DNA of 54,041 nucleotides from Bigelowiella natans CCMP2755. Lineage: Eukaryota > Cercozoa > Chlorarachniophyceae. Shown here in pieces: positions 10,339 to 23,000 of the stretch (its first letter is position 1; every line of letters starts with the position of its first letter). Location of the stretch: NCBI GenBank assembly GCA_000320545.1, contig ADNK01003127.1, positions 1-54,041 on the forward strand. The letters run 5' to 3'. Below the pieces are notes generated by a model that saw only the letters and a program-made list of their open reading frames with translations, did not search any database and was not told the origin of the DNA. The translations under genes and the position numbers were made by a program.

Positions 10339-11816
10339 TATACAAATGTGTATGTGTGCGTTTTTGTGTGATTTAATATGATTTGTGTAGAATCTATCTT
10401 GACACCGCTCTCTTCCTCTGACAGGCAATCACGCCCACACACTTGACCCACATGCTCAACTCGAAGATACATACACACATTGATATGTGTATCATGTACA
10501 GAAAGAAAAATAGAAAAGGAGAGGCGGGGGAGAGAAAGAGGTGGAGGAGAGAGGACTCAGGGTGATGAAAGGGTTCTTTATCGCCATGCCATAGTTTGCC
10601 CTGTGATTAGTATTATTGATCATTATTATTATTATTATTTCAATTAAGTATTGAACAATATCACAACGCACCAATGTATACATGCGAAAACACGCTTTGG
10701 GGCAACAAGGAGACGATGACAATGATGATAATGACAGATGGTGATGATGATGAAACCCTCCCCATAAAAACAACTACAAGAGCAACAACCAAAAAAGCAT
10801 TAGACGCTGCCTTCAGGCTGCAGATATCACCATCATCACATTCACCATCCGTCGTCGTCATCACCATTTATCAATCATAAGCATCATCTATGTAAAATCG
10901 ATAACGTTGTACAGCAGCAGACCAGCTGATTGTTGAGATGAGCTGCATCACGATGGGGATGGGGTTCAGGGAGCCTGGAGTACGTACACGGAACGTAAGG
11001 ACAAGAGGGGGGGGATAGGGGGGGGGGGGGGGCAGAAGGGTAGCAGTATTCGAGTAATAATAGTACAAAAAAGCTTCGGTACTAGTCGTCTCTACACTAC
11101 TATGCGTGTCAACCAATGGCTCCTGCGGAGATTGCCGCTTGAATTCCGGGTAAGAAGGAGAAATACAAGGCGTTGGAGAGAGCGGTTCCGATCGATGGAA
11201 TGACCTGGTGATAGTGGGTAGATGAGGGGAAGGGGGAGGGGGGGAAGAGAGGGATGAGGAGGAAGTTCGTTATTTCTGGTAACGTATTGCATTTGGGATC
11301 AAGCAACCTGCGTCATCATCACTTCTTCGAGGCCTGAAAAGAGGCGTGGCAGAGTGAATTAATAATGCCCAAAATCAATAAAGAAGCGATAGGAAAGCGA
11401 AAGAAATCATGATCGCCGCCATCGTCCTCCTCGCGTACATCGCCGCGCACCTGGTTTAGCTGCCTCAACAACAGCTGTCTTCGATGCAGCAATTGCCGCG
11501 CCTACCCCCAAGGCACTGCCTACGTGGGCATGTACAAAGAAGAATGCAGAAGGACTTTTCAATTTCACAAAAAGCAAGCGGCGTCTTTTTTGACGGCAGT
11601 TATTGGTATTATGCAGCGTTAAACGAACAACACACCTCCAGCAAGAGCCAGCGATCCCAGTCCTGCTTTCCGCAGCATCTGCTTCACACGTGCCAGCTTC
11701 CGTTGCTCCTCAGGGCGGTTCTCCTCCATGTTCAGACCGGATGAGGTCGTAACAGCAAGACTGTTTTGCCTTGGCAATGGAGTCTGCCTGAGGTTCGCCG
11801 TTGGACCAGCTCTCAT
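8542..11816 (-). CDS. SWEET/MtN3-family sugar transporter
   Basis: SWEETs are seven-helix facilitative sugar transporters made of two MtN3 repeats. Exons (minus): 11816-11636, 11519-11451, 11333-11308, 11204-11114, 10974-10913, 10600-10557, 10245-10211, 9983-9908, 9648-9591, 9353-9281, 9033-9009, 8848-8781, 8679-8542. Repeat 1 has TM1 (TALSNALYFSFLPGIQAAIS), GSLNPIPIVMQLISTISW and NYGMAIKNPFITL. Repeat 2 has LCIVLFASPLTAMKEVISKK, YAPFAVVQAINCAMWLAYGL and LNDVWVFGPNATGLGLAMIQ. Phases agree everywhere except between 10913 and 10600, where a small exon may be missing. About 95 residues precede TM1, including an extra hydrophobic Ala/Gly stretch (LGSLALAGGSALGVGAAIAA). That is longer than typical SWEETs and could be a targeting region. 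The substrate cannot be told. Confidence 0.88.
10081..10156. repeat. Compound microsatellite (CA)n(TA)n(TG)n in a SWEET intron
   Basis: CA, TA and TG runs abut to make a ~75-bp near-perfect inverted repeat that could extrude as a cruciform. Similar (TA)n arrays lie at 9532-9562 and 10301-10333 in the same gene. Confidence 0.9.
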
Positions 11817-13258
11817 ACTCTCTGAAAATAGAGAAGAGTGGGGGGGGGGGGGGGGGGGGGATGAAGAGATAATTGGTTTGTGCGCTTTTACCATTAAAAG
11901 CTATTGAATTACAAAAAAACTCTTGCGAATCTTGCATGACAAATACCCTTCAAAGATCGGAAAGCGTTTGCAGGCCTGGCAGCAGCCAGGGGTCGTGCAT
12001 TCCGCAGCCCTACCGAAGCTGGGGCGTACCTGGTTTATCGATCCCATCGGATATTTCCACGAACATCAAATGTTAAGACACCATTCCCCGCATGGCCATT
12101 CTTTCCGAAAGTCACATTAACCCGTCCACCAAAACACTCTCCGCTTCGAAAAATCGAAATAGCTCTCCCGCCTATTCCTCCCCCTTTTAATTGCGTTCGC
12201 TAGAACCTGGACTGGGCGAGGATGGCAAGGGTGGTGAGGACGTGGAGGAGGACGTGCATCTCGAAAAACTCACTATCTAAAAGAGCTCAAATTTGTATCG
12301 AAATTGAGGAGTATTTTTCGTATTTTTGACTCCCAAAGCTTATTTCATTGATAATTCGCCGACGTTTTCCAATTCTCATCTGTGCTGTTGAAAATCATAA
12401 ATTAACATAGATTTTATGTATGCAATCCATGATTTAATAATTGAGGTAGTTGGACAGTTCGGATTAGCACAAAATAGTGGTCGTTTTTGGAGGACGACAT
12501 CGAAACTTTGCCCCTACGAAACTACATCAGTGAAAAAAGCATGTTATTGCAATAAATTACAAGGGTCTCTTTCCTAACGACATCTAATTATTGTACATTC
12601 TGAGGGGAAAGGGCAAAATTTACGAATGCACAGGGGCTCGCGAAGTTTTGTTTTCTGCGAGTTGATCTTCTCGATGATAACATTTCCCAATAGATTTCTT
12701 CGGCGAGGCTATTCACGAGCGAGCGAGCCCAAATAATTGGGATATGCGGTCGAGTAAAGTGATTAGAAAAAAGAAAGGGGTTGTAATTTTGTTTGCGACA
12801 TGAATTCCAGAATGTTTTCTGCATTTTACGACGCGTACGAACTATCTCTGAATAATCTCCGATCTAGTCGCGAAGTTCAAGACCACGTGTGAAGATTGCC
12901 TTTGGGTTGAAAGCAGTTATTTTTTTAATACGACATGAATATTTTGATGTCGCAGGAATCATAATTTTGGTGAATTTCTTCCGTGCGCCGACGTCGACAA
13001 CAGACCACCACATAACCCTACACCGCAGGTCCCCCCTCTTCGCACATCATCACAACACATGCTCGATTCAAGTTAGAGTCCGCATGTGTAGGAGATGGGA
13101 AAATGCATTGCTCTTGTGAAATTCTATCGCTCAAATCTTCGTTTCACAGAATAAATATTGCATGCCACATGCTGTCTCGCTTTTGCGTACGTCATCGCGC
13201 TTTACCTGTGCAGACAAAAAGGTTGACGGTTTTCTCTTCTTCACGCGTAGGCTTGAAG
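11817..13258. other. Divergent intergenic region SWEET/CYB5R with a possible small unrecognised exon pair
   Basis: At 1.4 kb this is the longest divergent gap. On the plus strand, about 11905-12040 reads as a plausible peptide (KYPSKIGKRLQAWQQPG...) and could splice in phase to 12208-12279, an acidic tail ending LEKLTI-stop. I find no ATG-led frame and no family, so no gene is called. From 12280 to 13250 the sequence is AT-rich and featureless. A poly-C/G run lies at about 11840-11860. Confidence 0.3.
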
Positions 13259-14857
13259 ATGGAAATTCTAATTTTGGTGGCCTTAGTGGCGGTCATGGCC
13301 GCTCTCTTCTTTTTTTTCACGGGGGGGAGTAAGAAGACTTTCGGCGATGGGAAGAGGCCTGTTGTTGTGAATCTTCCTGTGCAGTCAAAGGAGCAGGTAT
13401 TCCACGCACTCATCTATAATGATCAACTACTGAAAAATCTATATAAGAATCACCCGTTGCCCTTCATTTTGCCCCTGCCACCCTCCAGGTAAGCCACGAC
13501 ACGATCCGCGTCAGGCTGGCTCTTCCCTCTTCCAACGATGTTCTTGGCCTTCCTTGTGGAAAGCACTTCACCGTCGGAGCCACTATAGACGGAAAGTATC
13601 AATCTCGAGCTTACACGCCTACGAGCGATGGCATGCGCACCAAAGGCTACACTGAGCTGGTGATCAAGGTGTACAAGCCAACAGAACGCTTCCCGAAAGG
13701 TATTAATCATCGAGAATTGCTGTTTCGCGCGCGCGTGAGACGTCTTGTGTGATGCTGCCCTGCATAGACCCTACATTGCTCACTGGGTGGTGGTGTGTCT
13801 CCCTCTCCCCCTTTCTATTATGTATGTGTGCGCGCGCGCAAACCATCGCGTGAATGTTACACAAAACTACACCCAAGCTCACCTTTACTGAGGATGGCGC
13901 ACCTCATACATGTCGCTCGAAAGAAGGGAACTATTAAGCAGCAAGAATAATGTAAATATCCTCCTTTCCTCTCCTCTCCCTCTCCATGAAAGGCGGCGTT
14001 ATGTCCCAGCACATCGATAACCTGAAAGTGGGAGACGAGATGAAGATTCGTGGGCCCTTCGGTCGCATCCACTACCAAGGGAAGGGCGTGTTCGAGCTGA
14101 AGAAGTCAACACGCGAGGAAACCAAGGCCATTGGAATGGTGGCCGGCGGTACTGGGATTACACCCATGCTGCAACTTGTCAACGAGATCATCCAAGATCC
14201 GGGTAATGACTAAACTTCTGCTTGGTTATTTGGCGGGCTGCTCTCTTCGGCAACTTACATATAGAGATAGTTCACTGGTTGGACACGTTTAAATGAGACA
14301 CACACATCACATCACATCACATCAGATATCGTTCACTAACACATCACATCACATCACATCACATCATATATCGTACACTAACGATCCACCACATCTGCTC
14401 GCGTACTCTTGTACATCGTCAGATGACCACACCGACATGTACCTTCTCTTCGCCAACAAGACGGTTGACGATATTCTTGTCCGGTAGTAACAGTAGTAGC
14501 GACTGTGGCAGTAGTAGTCGTCGTAGTAGTAGTAAAAGCGACAGTAGTAGTAGTAGTAGTAGTAGTAGTAGCAGCAGCAGAAGAAGAAGCATTAGTACAT
14601 GGGGTCCACGCGATGTGAATAAAGGAGAATAATAGTAGCCAAACCTTATGGAAGGAGGAGGGTTAGGGGATCTTCTGTGCAAAACAATTATGGAAGGAGG
14701 AGGGTTAGGGGATCTTCTGTGCAAAACAATTCATAAATACCCTCACGCACGGGCTGCTGCTGCTGCTGCTGCTTGATGATTTTGGCAGAGACTACCTCGA
14801 GAATGCGCAGAAGAAGGCGAAGGAAATGGGCAAGAAGTTTGAGCTGTGGTACACTTT

Positions 14858-14901
<44 letters not shown>

Positions 14902-15238
14902 TATGCATACATATTTAAGTAAATCTTTACGAATATATCCAATATTTAAAATGTGAGATCAAATCGCAAATGCACGCATGAGCTGATGGTCATTATTGTC
15001 TGACCGTCCCTGACACCCCCCCCCCCTCCCTCTCACCAGGTACACGCTCGACAAGGCTCCTGCTGATTGGAAGTACAGCCAGGGTTTCGTCACGGAGAAG
15101 ATGCTGAAGGCGCACATGCCTCCGCCAGGAGACAACCCCGTAATGCTCTTCTGCGGCCCGCCAATCATGTACGAGAAAGCAGTCCAACCGCACCTCAAAG
15201 CGTTGGGCTACTCCGAGTCTCGGTGCTTAGAATTCTAG
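13259..15238 (+). CDS. NADH-cytochrome b5 reductase
   Basis: This FAD enzyme passes electrons from NADH to cytochrome b5 for desaturases and sterol synthesis. Exons: 13259-13396, 13489-13699, 13993-14202, 14423-14483, 14789-14848, 15040-15238; all phases agree. An N-terminal hydrophobic anchor (MEILILVALVAVMAALFFFF) suggests an ER or outer-mitochondrial membrane position. The FAD motif RAYTPTS is followed by GVMSQHIDNLKVGDEM and IRGPFGR. The NADH-binding part has VAGGTGITPMLQL and MLFCGPPIMYEKAV. The protein is about 250 residues and the family length is normal. Introns carry ATCAC and TAG minisatellites and a 42-bp tandem duplication. The symbol is left open because CYB5R paralogues cannot be told apart. 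Confidence 0.95.
14647..14730. repeat. Perfect 42-bp tandem duplication in a CYB5R intron
   Basis: The unit beginning TATGGAAGGAGGAGGGTTAG and ending CAAAACAAT occurs exactly twice (14647-14688 and 14689-14730). Perfect identity points to a recent duplication. It lies wholly in intron 4. Confidence 0.95.
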
Positions 15239-16359
15239 CTCAAATGGAGAAAAACGCACAGATCTATCATACAACGAGGCGCGGAGTCGATGGGGTGGGA
15301 GGGGAACTCGGTTGAAGGGTTCTAGCGAAAGACAGCTGAGCAGAGATCCGATGAGGCGAGCAAGTACCCGCATGGCTAGTGTTTGCCTCGGTGGGGATGC
15401 TCGGTTGGTCTCCAAGCTCGTTGCCACTGCATAGTTTCAACAGAATATTTTATGTTTATATGTATGTTTATATGTATCATATATAGCAATGTTTGTACGT
15501 GGAAATCTTGAACCAGTCACGTGACACGATTGAATGATGTGATACGCGCAGCAGCAGCAGCAGCGCGCGTCGAGAATACTTGGAAAGTGCTCCGTAATTG
15601 CTGCAAGCATATAAACTGCGTTTTATTTGTTGATCAGGGCTTTAAGCAGTTTCTTGGCAATCTCTGCCACGATCTTGTTTCATGCATGTGGCGTGCACGC
15701 ATACATACATGCATAATATGATGCGTAATGAGCTGGCGAGCAGCTAGGGAGGTCCATCAGCTAGATAGCACAAACAGGCGCTACAGTAGCTGTTATACAC
15801 ACTTATACACTGCTGTACAGCAGTCCACACATTGCCATTGCAATGATTAATGTATAAATGAACGAATTAATTGCGCCAGCCAGCTTAGCTTAGGATGATC
15901 TTATCGATAGATAGAATGTAATATCATTTTATTCATGCATTGCATAGATTACATCCGTCTCACGCCAGATACATGCATGTATGCATGTACATGCATGGTA
16001 GCCGCATACTTTGCTGCCATCCTGCTAGCGCATAGTGTCATTGTGCGAATGCTCGCCAACTGCTACATTTTTCATTGGCTCGCGTTTGCATGCGTACATG
16101 CTGCAGCCACATGACTTCTGTGGCTCCCATTTAGGCTACAAGGGAATCGATAGGCTTTTAGCTGTGTATGGAAGTCCTTCTTACATCCACATTGTTACAT
16201 ATAGTGCTACTGCGTCCATGCATCGTGTCATTATATGATGCTAGATGGCCGCGTGCCAGCTGGGTGGTGACAAGTGTCTTTCTTCATATTAGGTCATGAT
16301 GCCTTCCTTCATGCAGTTGTGATTCCTTGGCTCGATTCTATGAAGAGGCTGCTTTTTTC
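15239..16359. other. Convergent spacer CYB5R/TraB
   Basis: No gene was found. The spacer is dense in palindromic words (CATGCATG, TAGCTTAGC). A fragment of the dispersed spacer repeat (ATTACATCCGTCTCAC) lies at 15948-15964. Confidence 0.5.
15948..15964 (-). repeat. Dispersed spacer repeat, end fragment (copy A)
   Basis: Only the terminal block ATTACATCCGTCTCAC is conserved here; the remainder is lost or diverged. Confidence 0.5.
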
Positions 16360-17010
16360 TTATTGCCCGCCCGCAGCAGCATCAGCCCTTTTGAGCCGTT
16401 CGAATTCTTCTCTAATTCCGTGAATGTGCGCGGTTCCCACCACGGCTACAACCTAGTAAAATTCACCATGCAATATCGAGTGAGTAGGAGAAGCCGAGGG
16501 GAATCAGAAACGATGATTCTTCGATATACGAGAGGAGGAAACGAGCTGCAAACGGCGTATATGTATATCATAACACGTGTACTTGTGTACAGATGTATAT
16601 GCATATAGGGCAATATGCTATATGGTAAACAACGCGCGAAAGCAGCAACCAAGCGACGGCGCCATTCACCAGAGGATGCGATGGATCGATGGAGAGCAAT
16701 TACGACGAACTACAAACCTTCCGCACTTCGGGCGTTTCATACGTTCCAAGGCCTACGCCTCGAGGATTCGTGTCTTCAGTCTCTCCCGGGCCCATTAAAA
16801 ACCTGACGATTCCACCACAAAGAAGTGCCAACTGTTACACAAAGTAAACTACTAGGGAGGAGAAAAGGGGAAAGGGGGGGGGGATCGCCGAGCCAATTTT
16901 ATGCTGCTGCTGCTGCTACCTTTGCAGAACATCTTTAGTTTCAGTATTCTCAAAAGTCACATATGCAGGGCAGCGTGCAGGCTTGTTTCGTACCTAAAGA
17001 AAACGAGATC

Positions 17011-17052
<42 letters not shown>

Positions 17053-19568
17053 GGGTGGGGGTGGGAGTGGGGGGTTAGGGGGCAGGGTTTCATATAATAG
17101 TTGCGAATCCGCAATGAGCGGCGAGACGGTGGTGTTGTGTTAGTTAGGCCTTTTGCACTTCAAAATTGAGAAAAATAGAAGTAGAAGCAGCATCAACTAG
17201 GGTTATCATCCACATTAATCGTAGTATTTAAGTAAGGAAGTATTACCATGCGGAATAGCGTATCAGCCATAAACCTGTTCCTTGTATCTAACACGATCTC
17301 CTTCGCCATCGGCCACTCAAGGATAGCATCCTCTCCCTCCAGCAGCGTCTCTTCCGTGGCAAGCTCCAAAGGCGTGCGAATCTGCAGCTGTGATGATTCA
17401 CGGATTACGCGTCGTCATCGTCATCATCGTCGTCATCGTCATCATCATCGCCATCATCATCATCATCATCATCGTCATGGCGCGCGTCACCACAATCATC
17501 GTCAAAAACGCCGAAGAGAACTGGCAATAAGTTGAATCAGCTGCATATCGACCATTGCCCTCCCCCCCCCCCCCCTCCTCCCGTACTCCTTCTCTCACTA
17601 CTCCTCCTACACGTAGCCAGCAACCTTATCCTCAATCGTGGAGCCCCTCTGCCTAGCAAAGGTCTGCATCTTCCTGATCGGGCTATAAAGGTTGACGGCG
17701 ACTCCTGCCACCTGCGCTGCGGCCAGCGCGTACACGTACAAGTGCAAGTTCTCCATCGGAACCCTCTCCACGGCACTGGCGAGGGAGGTGAAGTGCTCTG
17801 GGCCAAACTGCAGCATCACCCCAGCTGCCGCCGTGAGCGCTCCAACCGCCCACCACGTCGCGAGCCTCTCGAACAGCTTCTTCGTGATCTCCGCCTGCGT
17901 CTTGAGCGCCAGCTCGTCGCCGAGCACCACCATCTTCGCTCCGTTGTTGACGGCGGCGGTGAACGCCGTCTGCCACGCCTCGCCCGGCTTGATGCGCGCC
18001 TTCCTCCCCGCCTTGTCCTGGAACTTCCCGAACCGCGAGATCAGAAACTCGCCGAGCTTTGCGGCGACGGGGTTCTTGAGGTAGTCGGTGAGGCTGTCCG
18101 GCGCCATTCGCTTATCGACCTCTGACCACGCGTTCCACTTCAGTCCCCTGTTGCTGCGCCACGTGCTCTCCCCCTCCGCCCCTGGGACTTTGGGGATGGT
18201 GTACCCAGGAACGGTCGTCGGCATGATACCCGAACCCCGCCCGTCGTAGACCGTCGCCTCCATGCCTGTGTTTGAGCCACTCACCTTCGAGTTGCTCTTG
18301 GCGTAATCAACGATGGACACCACAATCCTGCGCGAGTCGCCGCCGAGAAACTCGATCTTGCTGTCCGGCTGGAGGGCCAGTATCTCCTTCCGCGCGAGCA
18401 TCAGCGTGCGGAGCGTCGACTTCGTCTCTTTGAACCACTTGAGGATTTTCTCCTCAAGGACGCCGCTGCCCCCGAGCTCCCGGGGCACATCGCCGCGCAC
18501 CTCCACCTTCTCGATGGTAGCGAGCATGCCGGTCCTCTCCGTGCAGTTAAAGACGAGGTCGCCGAGGGGATATACCGGGTAGAGATCCTTCGGGTCATCC
18601 TCATCGAGCTGCCAGGGGATGTAGGTGCGGGAGGGCAGGATTTTGTGGAAAATCCGCCTCCTGGACATATAAAGGGGCACCGCTGAGGGGGCTGGTTTCT
18701 CGGCCTGAATCCGGACTGACGAGAACAATCCCGTCGAGAGAAGGTTCTGCACGAGCTGATCGAAGTTTGGCCTCGTGAGCGGCTGCCCGTCTTTAAGAGC
18801 GTTGAAGCCCGCCCACTCTAGCACCTCCTCCTCGGTGGGGAATCCTGGTCCGGTCGGCATTCCTACGATCCTTGCCTTGCCGCCCAGGTAAAAAGCCCTC
18901 TCATCATTGGCCGAATCAAACGTGTCGTCCTCCCTCACCAGGAGGGCACTACGGGCCAAGCACAGCTCCAGCATCACGACGTCGGGCTTCACCGCCTCGA
19001 TGAGCTCTTCGCTTTGCTCGACGGAGCGCTGGGACACGTGAGATATTCCAATGAGGAAAACTTCCTTGCCTTCCCCATCGTTCAGCTTCACCGTCACAGG
19101 CTTCACGGAATCCGGGATTACTGTTGAGGAGGGCAAGCTGTCAAGGATCTTGTCGATATCCTTCCTGCTGCGGCTGCCGCTACTTTTAACTTTGGCAGAC
19201 GCTGGGGTGCTCTCTTTTTCTTCGGTCGTCACACTAACTCTAACTTTTGTCCTCCCCCGCCGTCGCGGACTAGATTCTGCACAATCCAGACGTGCGTTCA
19301 ATCTTGTCATAAGGGGGGATGATGATCTCTGTGGAGCAGCAAGCTGCTGCCTTCCCAAATGAGATAAAACCTGATTTTTCATTTGTGTATTTCCAGTGGC
19401 CCCCCCCCTGCTTCCTGACGCCAGGAGTGACGGTGTGTGCACCAGAGCGACGACGGTCATCGCTAGCACGATCAGCCATACTAGGCATCTTGCCGCTTTG
19501 GCGTCCACGGCAACGCCATGTCCACACCGACGCCTGACCATCCCATCCAATCCACTCATCATGTACAT
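16360..19568 (-). CDS. TraB/TRABD-family protein with a long central insertion
   Basis: TraB-domain proteins are membrane-associated and related to the Tiki/PrgY metallo-hydrolase fold; the eukaryotic role is poorly known. Exons (minus): 19568-17625, 17381-17247, 16993-16920, 16802-16718, 16452-16360; all phases agree. After an N-terminal hydrophobic anchor (CLVWLIVLAMTVVALVHTPS) comes the GxxH motif region (VFLIGISHVSQRSVEQSEEL), then KPDVVMLELCLAR. The second half has NGAKMVVLGDELALKTQ, a hydrophobic pair near residues 565-620, LDTRNRFMADTLFRM, and the closing motif VVAVVGTAHIHGI. Roughly 300 residues separate the ELCxxR and VVLGD motifs, far more than in a minimal TraB domain. The ATG at 19568 is the first of several close ATGs. 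Confidence 0.88.
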
Positions 19569-20063
19569 CCACGCTGCGGCCCGAGATTCTCTCCGGGCCA
19601 GGGGGAAAACGAGGGAACCTCAAGGGTGGAGAGGTGGTAGGGGTCTGTGGTGCCAGCAAAGAGCCGAGATAGCCCTCTTCATTATGCGAATGCCGTTGAA
19701 TTTATTTCTGCGACAATATTTTATATTTGTCGCAAGACTGGTATTTTCTTCGTTCCAACTCACCCACTGGCCCCAAACCGCTTGCGTTTAGCGATATTCC
19801 CTCGCGTCGCAGGAACAAAAGTGCAGAATACCCGAAGAGAGCGGAAGCAAAGAGTTCGCTGGACAAATAGATCTGGCATGTTTTCGGTTGAAGGGGTGGT
19901 TGTATCAAATTTCCCGGGAGGGAATATCGCGGATATCGGGAGGATATCGCATGCGACGTTTGATTTTGGAGCTAACTCCAAGCCCATAATATCGTAACAT
20001 TTTAGACGCACCCTTGCACCGTGCGCCAGTCCCAGGGCAGTCGGATAAGCCCGATCAGGAGCA
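19569..20063. promoter_or_regulatory. Divergent intergenic region TraB/SET
   Basis: This 0.5 kb region lies between the two proposed start codons. No recognisable motif was seen. Untranslated exons of the SET gene may lie here. Confidence 0.35.
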
Positions 20064-23000
20064 ATGCTGCAAGCACGGCGCGTGGGGGAGAGGAGGTGTT
20101 ACCGAAGCTCAAGGGGGTCGATCTTGGCGTCCTCGTGGGCGCCCGTATCCATTATTCTCTTCGTAGTTTCCCTTTCGACCACAATTTTCGATTGTAAGAA
20201 GAGAAATGCAAGCGCTGGGCGGGGGAACGGTCTGGGCGGGGCTCGTTGGTCTCGTGGCAATCCATCGGTTCGGCGATGGCTGTGTGGCCGACGTACGCAC
20301 ATATTACGATGCGCCCCGCCTACGCCGTTGAGTAAGCAGGGTTCGGACTTCGACGGGGATGGACTCCCATCAAAGCGTGCTCGCGTTCAATCAGGTCAGG
20401 AGCTCACCAAGATATTTCTGCTTGTTTTTGTTTGTTTGTTGGTTTGTTTGTTTGGCCCGAGCTAGCCCCGGTTTCTGATTCGGAACATCTTGCAGCTGCG
20501 CTACGACGCGGGGCTGTGCAGGATGTGTGGCCGGAATACAATGTTAAGCTAAACAAGCAGGTGCCATGCTAGTGGGAACCGTTAATTCAATGCATCGTCC
20601 TCCCTTTGTGCCCTCCCCCCCCCCCTCATGTCATTTGCTTGGATTTCATCGTCGTCCGTCGACCAATCCACTGTGCCCACCCCTATCAGGAGAGCGATTC
20701 GTCATTTCCTCTATGGCAAGCGAAGTATAACTTCACCTCGACGGCTTCGGTGACGCCATCGGCCTCAGACACAGACGAATCTGCAGCTGCAAAGCGGGAA
20801 TTCAACGTACATCCAGCTCTTCGCGAGGTTGCCATCGCTTTTGTATCTCACTAACACGATTTAGAGGAACTGGGGGGGGGGGGGAGAGGGGGGGGAGATA
20901 ATCTCGATTTATGGTGATGGTGGTGGTGTTTGTGAACGCCCGCGGTCGTCATCTCTCTGCCTTTTTTTATCCTCCCACATCCTCAACTAGGCCTTGGTTG
21001 TCCCGAGCGCTGCCAACGCGAACTTTGACATGCCGATCGGCTCTATTTTAGATGTGATGTGATGACGCCTTTGAAATTGAAAATAATAAGAAGAAGAAGA
21101 AGATGAAGAAGAAGATCTAGAAGGAAAGGGAGGAGGAGGAGAGTTATCACATAAACAAAACAACGTGCGTGAGAAAAATGAGTCTCCCTCATCCTTATCA
21201 TCGTTTCTCTTTTTCCTCGATTTAAACCCCCTCCTCCTCCTCCTCCTCCTCCTCCTCCTCCTCCTCCTCCTCCACACCACCACCATGCAGAACAACGCAA
21301 ACTCCCTTTTTCGCTCCCAAGAAGAAATCCTGAGCATGGCTGAGAGAGAGCAGATGGCCGAGGGGCTGAAGAGATGGCTCCTGGCGGGGGGCGCAGAGGT
21401 CAGCAACGTCAACATCAAGGTGAGCAGTATATGCAAAGCAGCATCAGCGCAATCATATCACATAGATAGAGGGCAGGGGTTGCAAATCCTTCCGCGTGCG
21501 CACTCACGGTCGTCTCCTTCAAGCAGTCCATACAAAAATCAAAGATGCCGTTTTCAAAAAAAACTTAAAAAAAAAAAACCCTCCACGATACGGGACAACT
21601 TGCCACGCCACGTTGGCACAGGTCTTCGGAAGGCCGACTGATATGTTCATCTTTCCGCTTTCTTCATTAGGAATACGCCGACGAGGTACGAGGGGTGGAG
21701 ACCGAGGGAGAGATCCAGCGCGGAGCGAACATCATCGCTATCCCTGAGGAGTACCTCCTCACCGACACGCTGGCGTGTAGGTCGGAAATCGGCAAGGATA
21801 TTTGGACTGCACTCGGCTCTTCCCCTCAGTACCACATGTACCCCCTTTACGGATACCTTCTGCAGGAGCGCGAAAAGGGCGAGGAGTCGTTCTGGTGGCC
21901 TTACATCCGAACTCTGCCTCGAAAGTAGTAGTAGTAGTAGTTGTTGTTGTTGTTGTTGTTACAGCTGCTCTCACCCCACTACCCTTCTATCTCCTTCCTC
22001 TCCTCCTCCTCCTCCCCTCCTCCTCCTCCTCCTCCCTTTTCAGATTTTTTAACCACCCGCTAACGTGGGAAAAGGCCGACAAGCAGCTAATGCAGGGAAC
22101 CTTCAGTCTGAAGCTAATCAACCGGCAGCTGCATCAGCTCAAGATCGATTATGAGGAGATTGTCAAGAAAGTCCCGGGCTTCGGCCGATTCTCCTACGAG
22201 GACTTTATATGGGCGCATTTGGTGATCTCCACGCGCTGCTACGGGGCGGAGATCGATGGGAAGAAGGTTGCCAACTGGGCCGGGGGGGAGGGAGGGATTG
22301 TGGGGGTTGACGTGGTTGCCGCTCGTATCTTGCACTTGGTGTGGAAATCGCTCTTTTGGGGGGGTTTGGTGGGGGGAACGGGCGTTCATATTACTGCTCA
22401 TTGAATCAGCAGCCGTAAGTGACAATAACACAATGCTGTGCGGAAAGGTCTTGCTAATCTCCTACCCTTTATCTGCCAATCCCTCCCTCCCGCCCCCCCC
22501 TCACCCCTCCCGAATGCATGCTCCGCTCCCTTCCGGGCTGGTTGTAGGCGTCGATCATGGCGCCGCTTGCGGACATGTTCAACCATGAGCTGGATCAGCC
22601 CGGAGGCACGTGGGGATTCGACGACGCGAGCAAGCGCTTCATCGTCCAGGCTCACACGGACCTGCCTCCCAACACGCAAATCTCAGTTCCATACGGCGGC
22701 TACAGCAGCTCGCGGCTCTTCACGCACTACGGCTTCCAGACGCCAGGAAAGCGTCACTACGATGCAATGGCTGTGGTCGGAGCAGGCCACCAAGCGTTTG
22801 AGCTCACCCCGAAGTACCTCTGCCCGGCGACGATACGGCTATTCACGTATCTTCGCAACGAGCTCAGGTTTCTCAAGGACGAGCACCCCGTGTTCCTGCA
22901 GTTCCAGGACAAGGCGAACAGTCTCCAGTCGCTTAACACGCGGGTGAGGCTCATGGAGCAGCTGCTGCAGGTGCCAGAATCGGAGTATACGCTTGGCTCC

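Noticed and set aside
11905-12279. A separate small plus-strand gene between SWEET and CYB5R
   Set aside because: Two pieces join in phase, but there is no good start codon, no known domain and no third support; it is mentioned only within the intergenic entry.
14300-14370. Direct ATCAC repeats that could look like a CRISPR-type array
   Set aside because: A short-unit minisatellite inside a eukaryotic intron, with no regular spacers.
17398-17535. His/Asp-rich and other repeat-coded peptides in microsatellites (also 9035-9230, 23750-24060, 51579-51833)
   Set aside because: They are six-frame readings of GAT/CAT/TC arrays in introns with no flanking coding sequence.
20828-20854. A gene ending at 20854 with the tail VAIAFVSH
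   Set aside because: A donor GAG|GTTGCC just before it lets the frame continue in phase into 20991 and the SET-domain exons, which is simpler.
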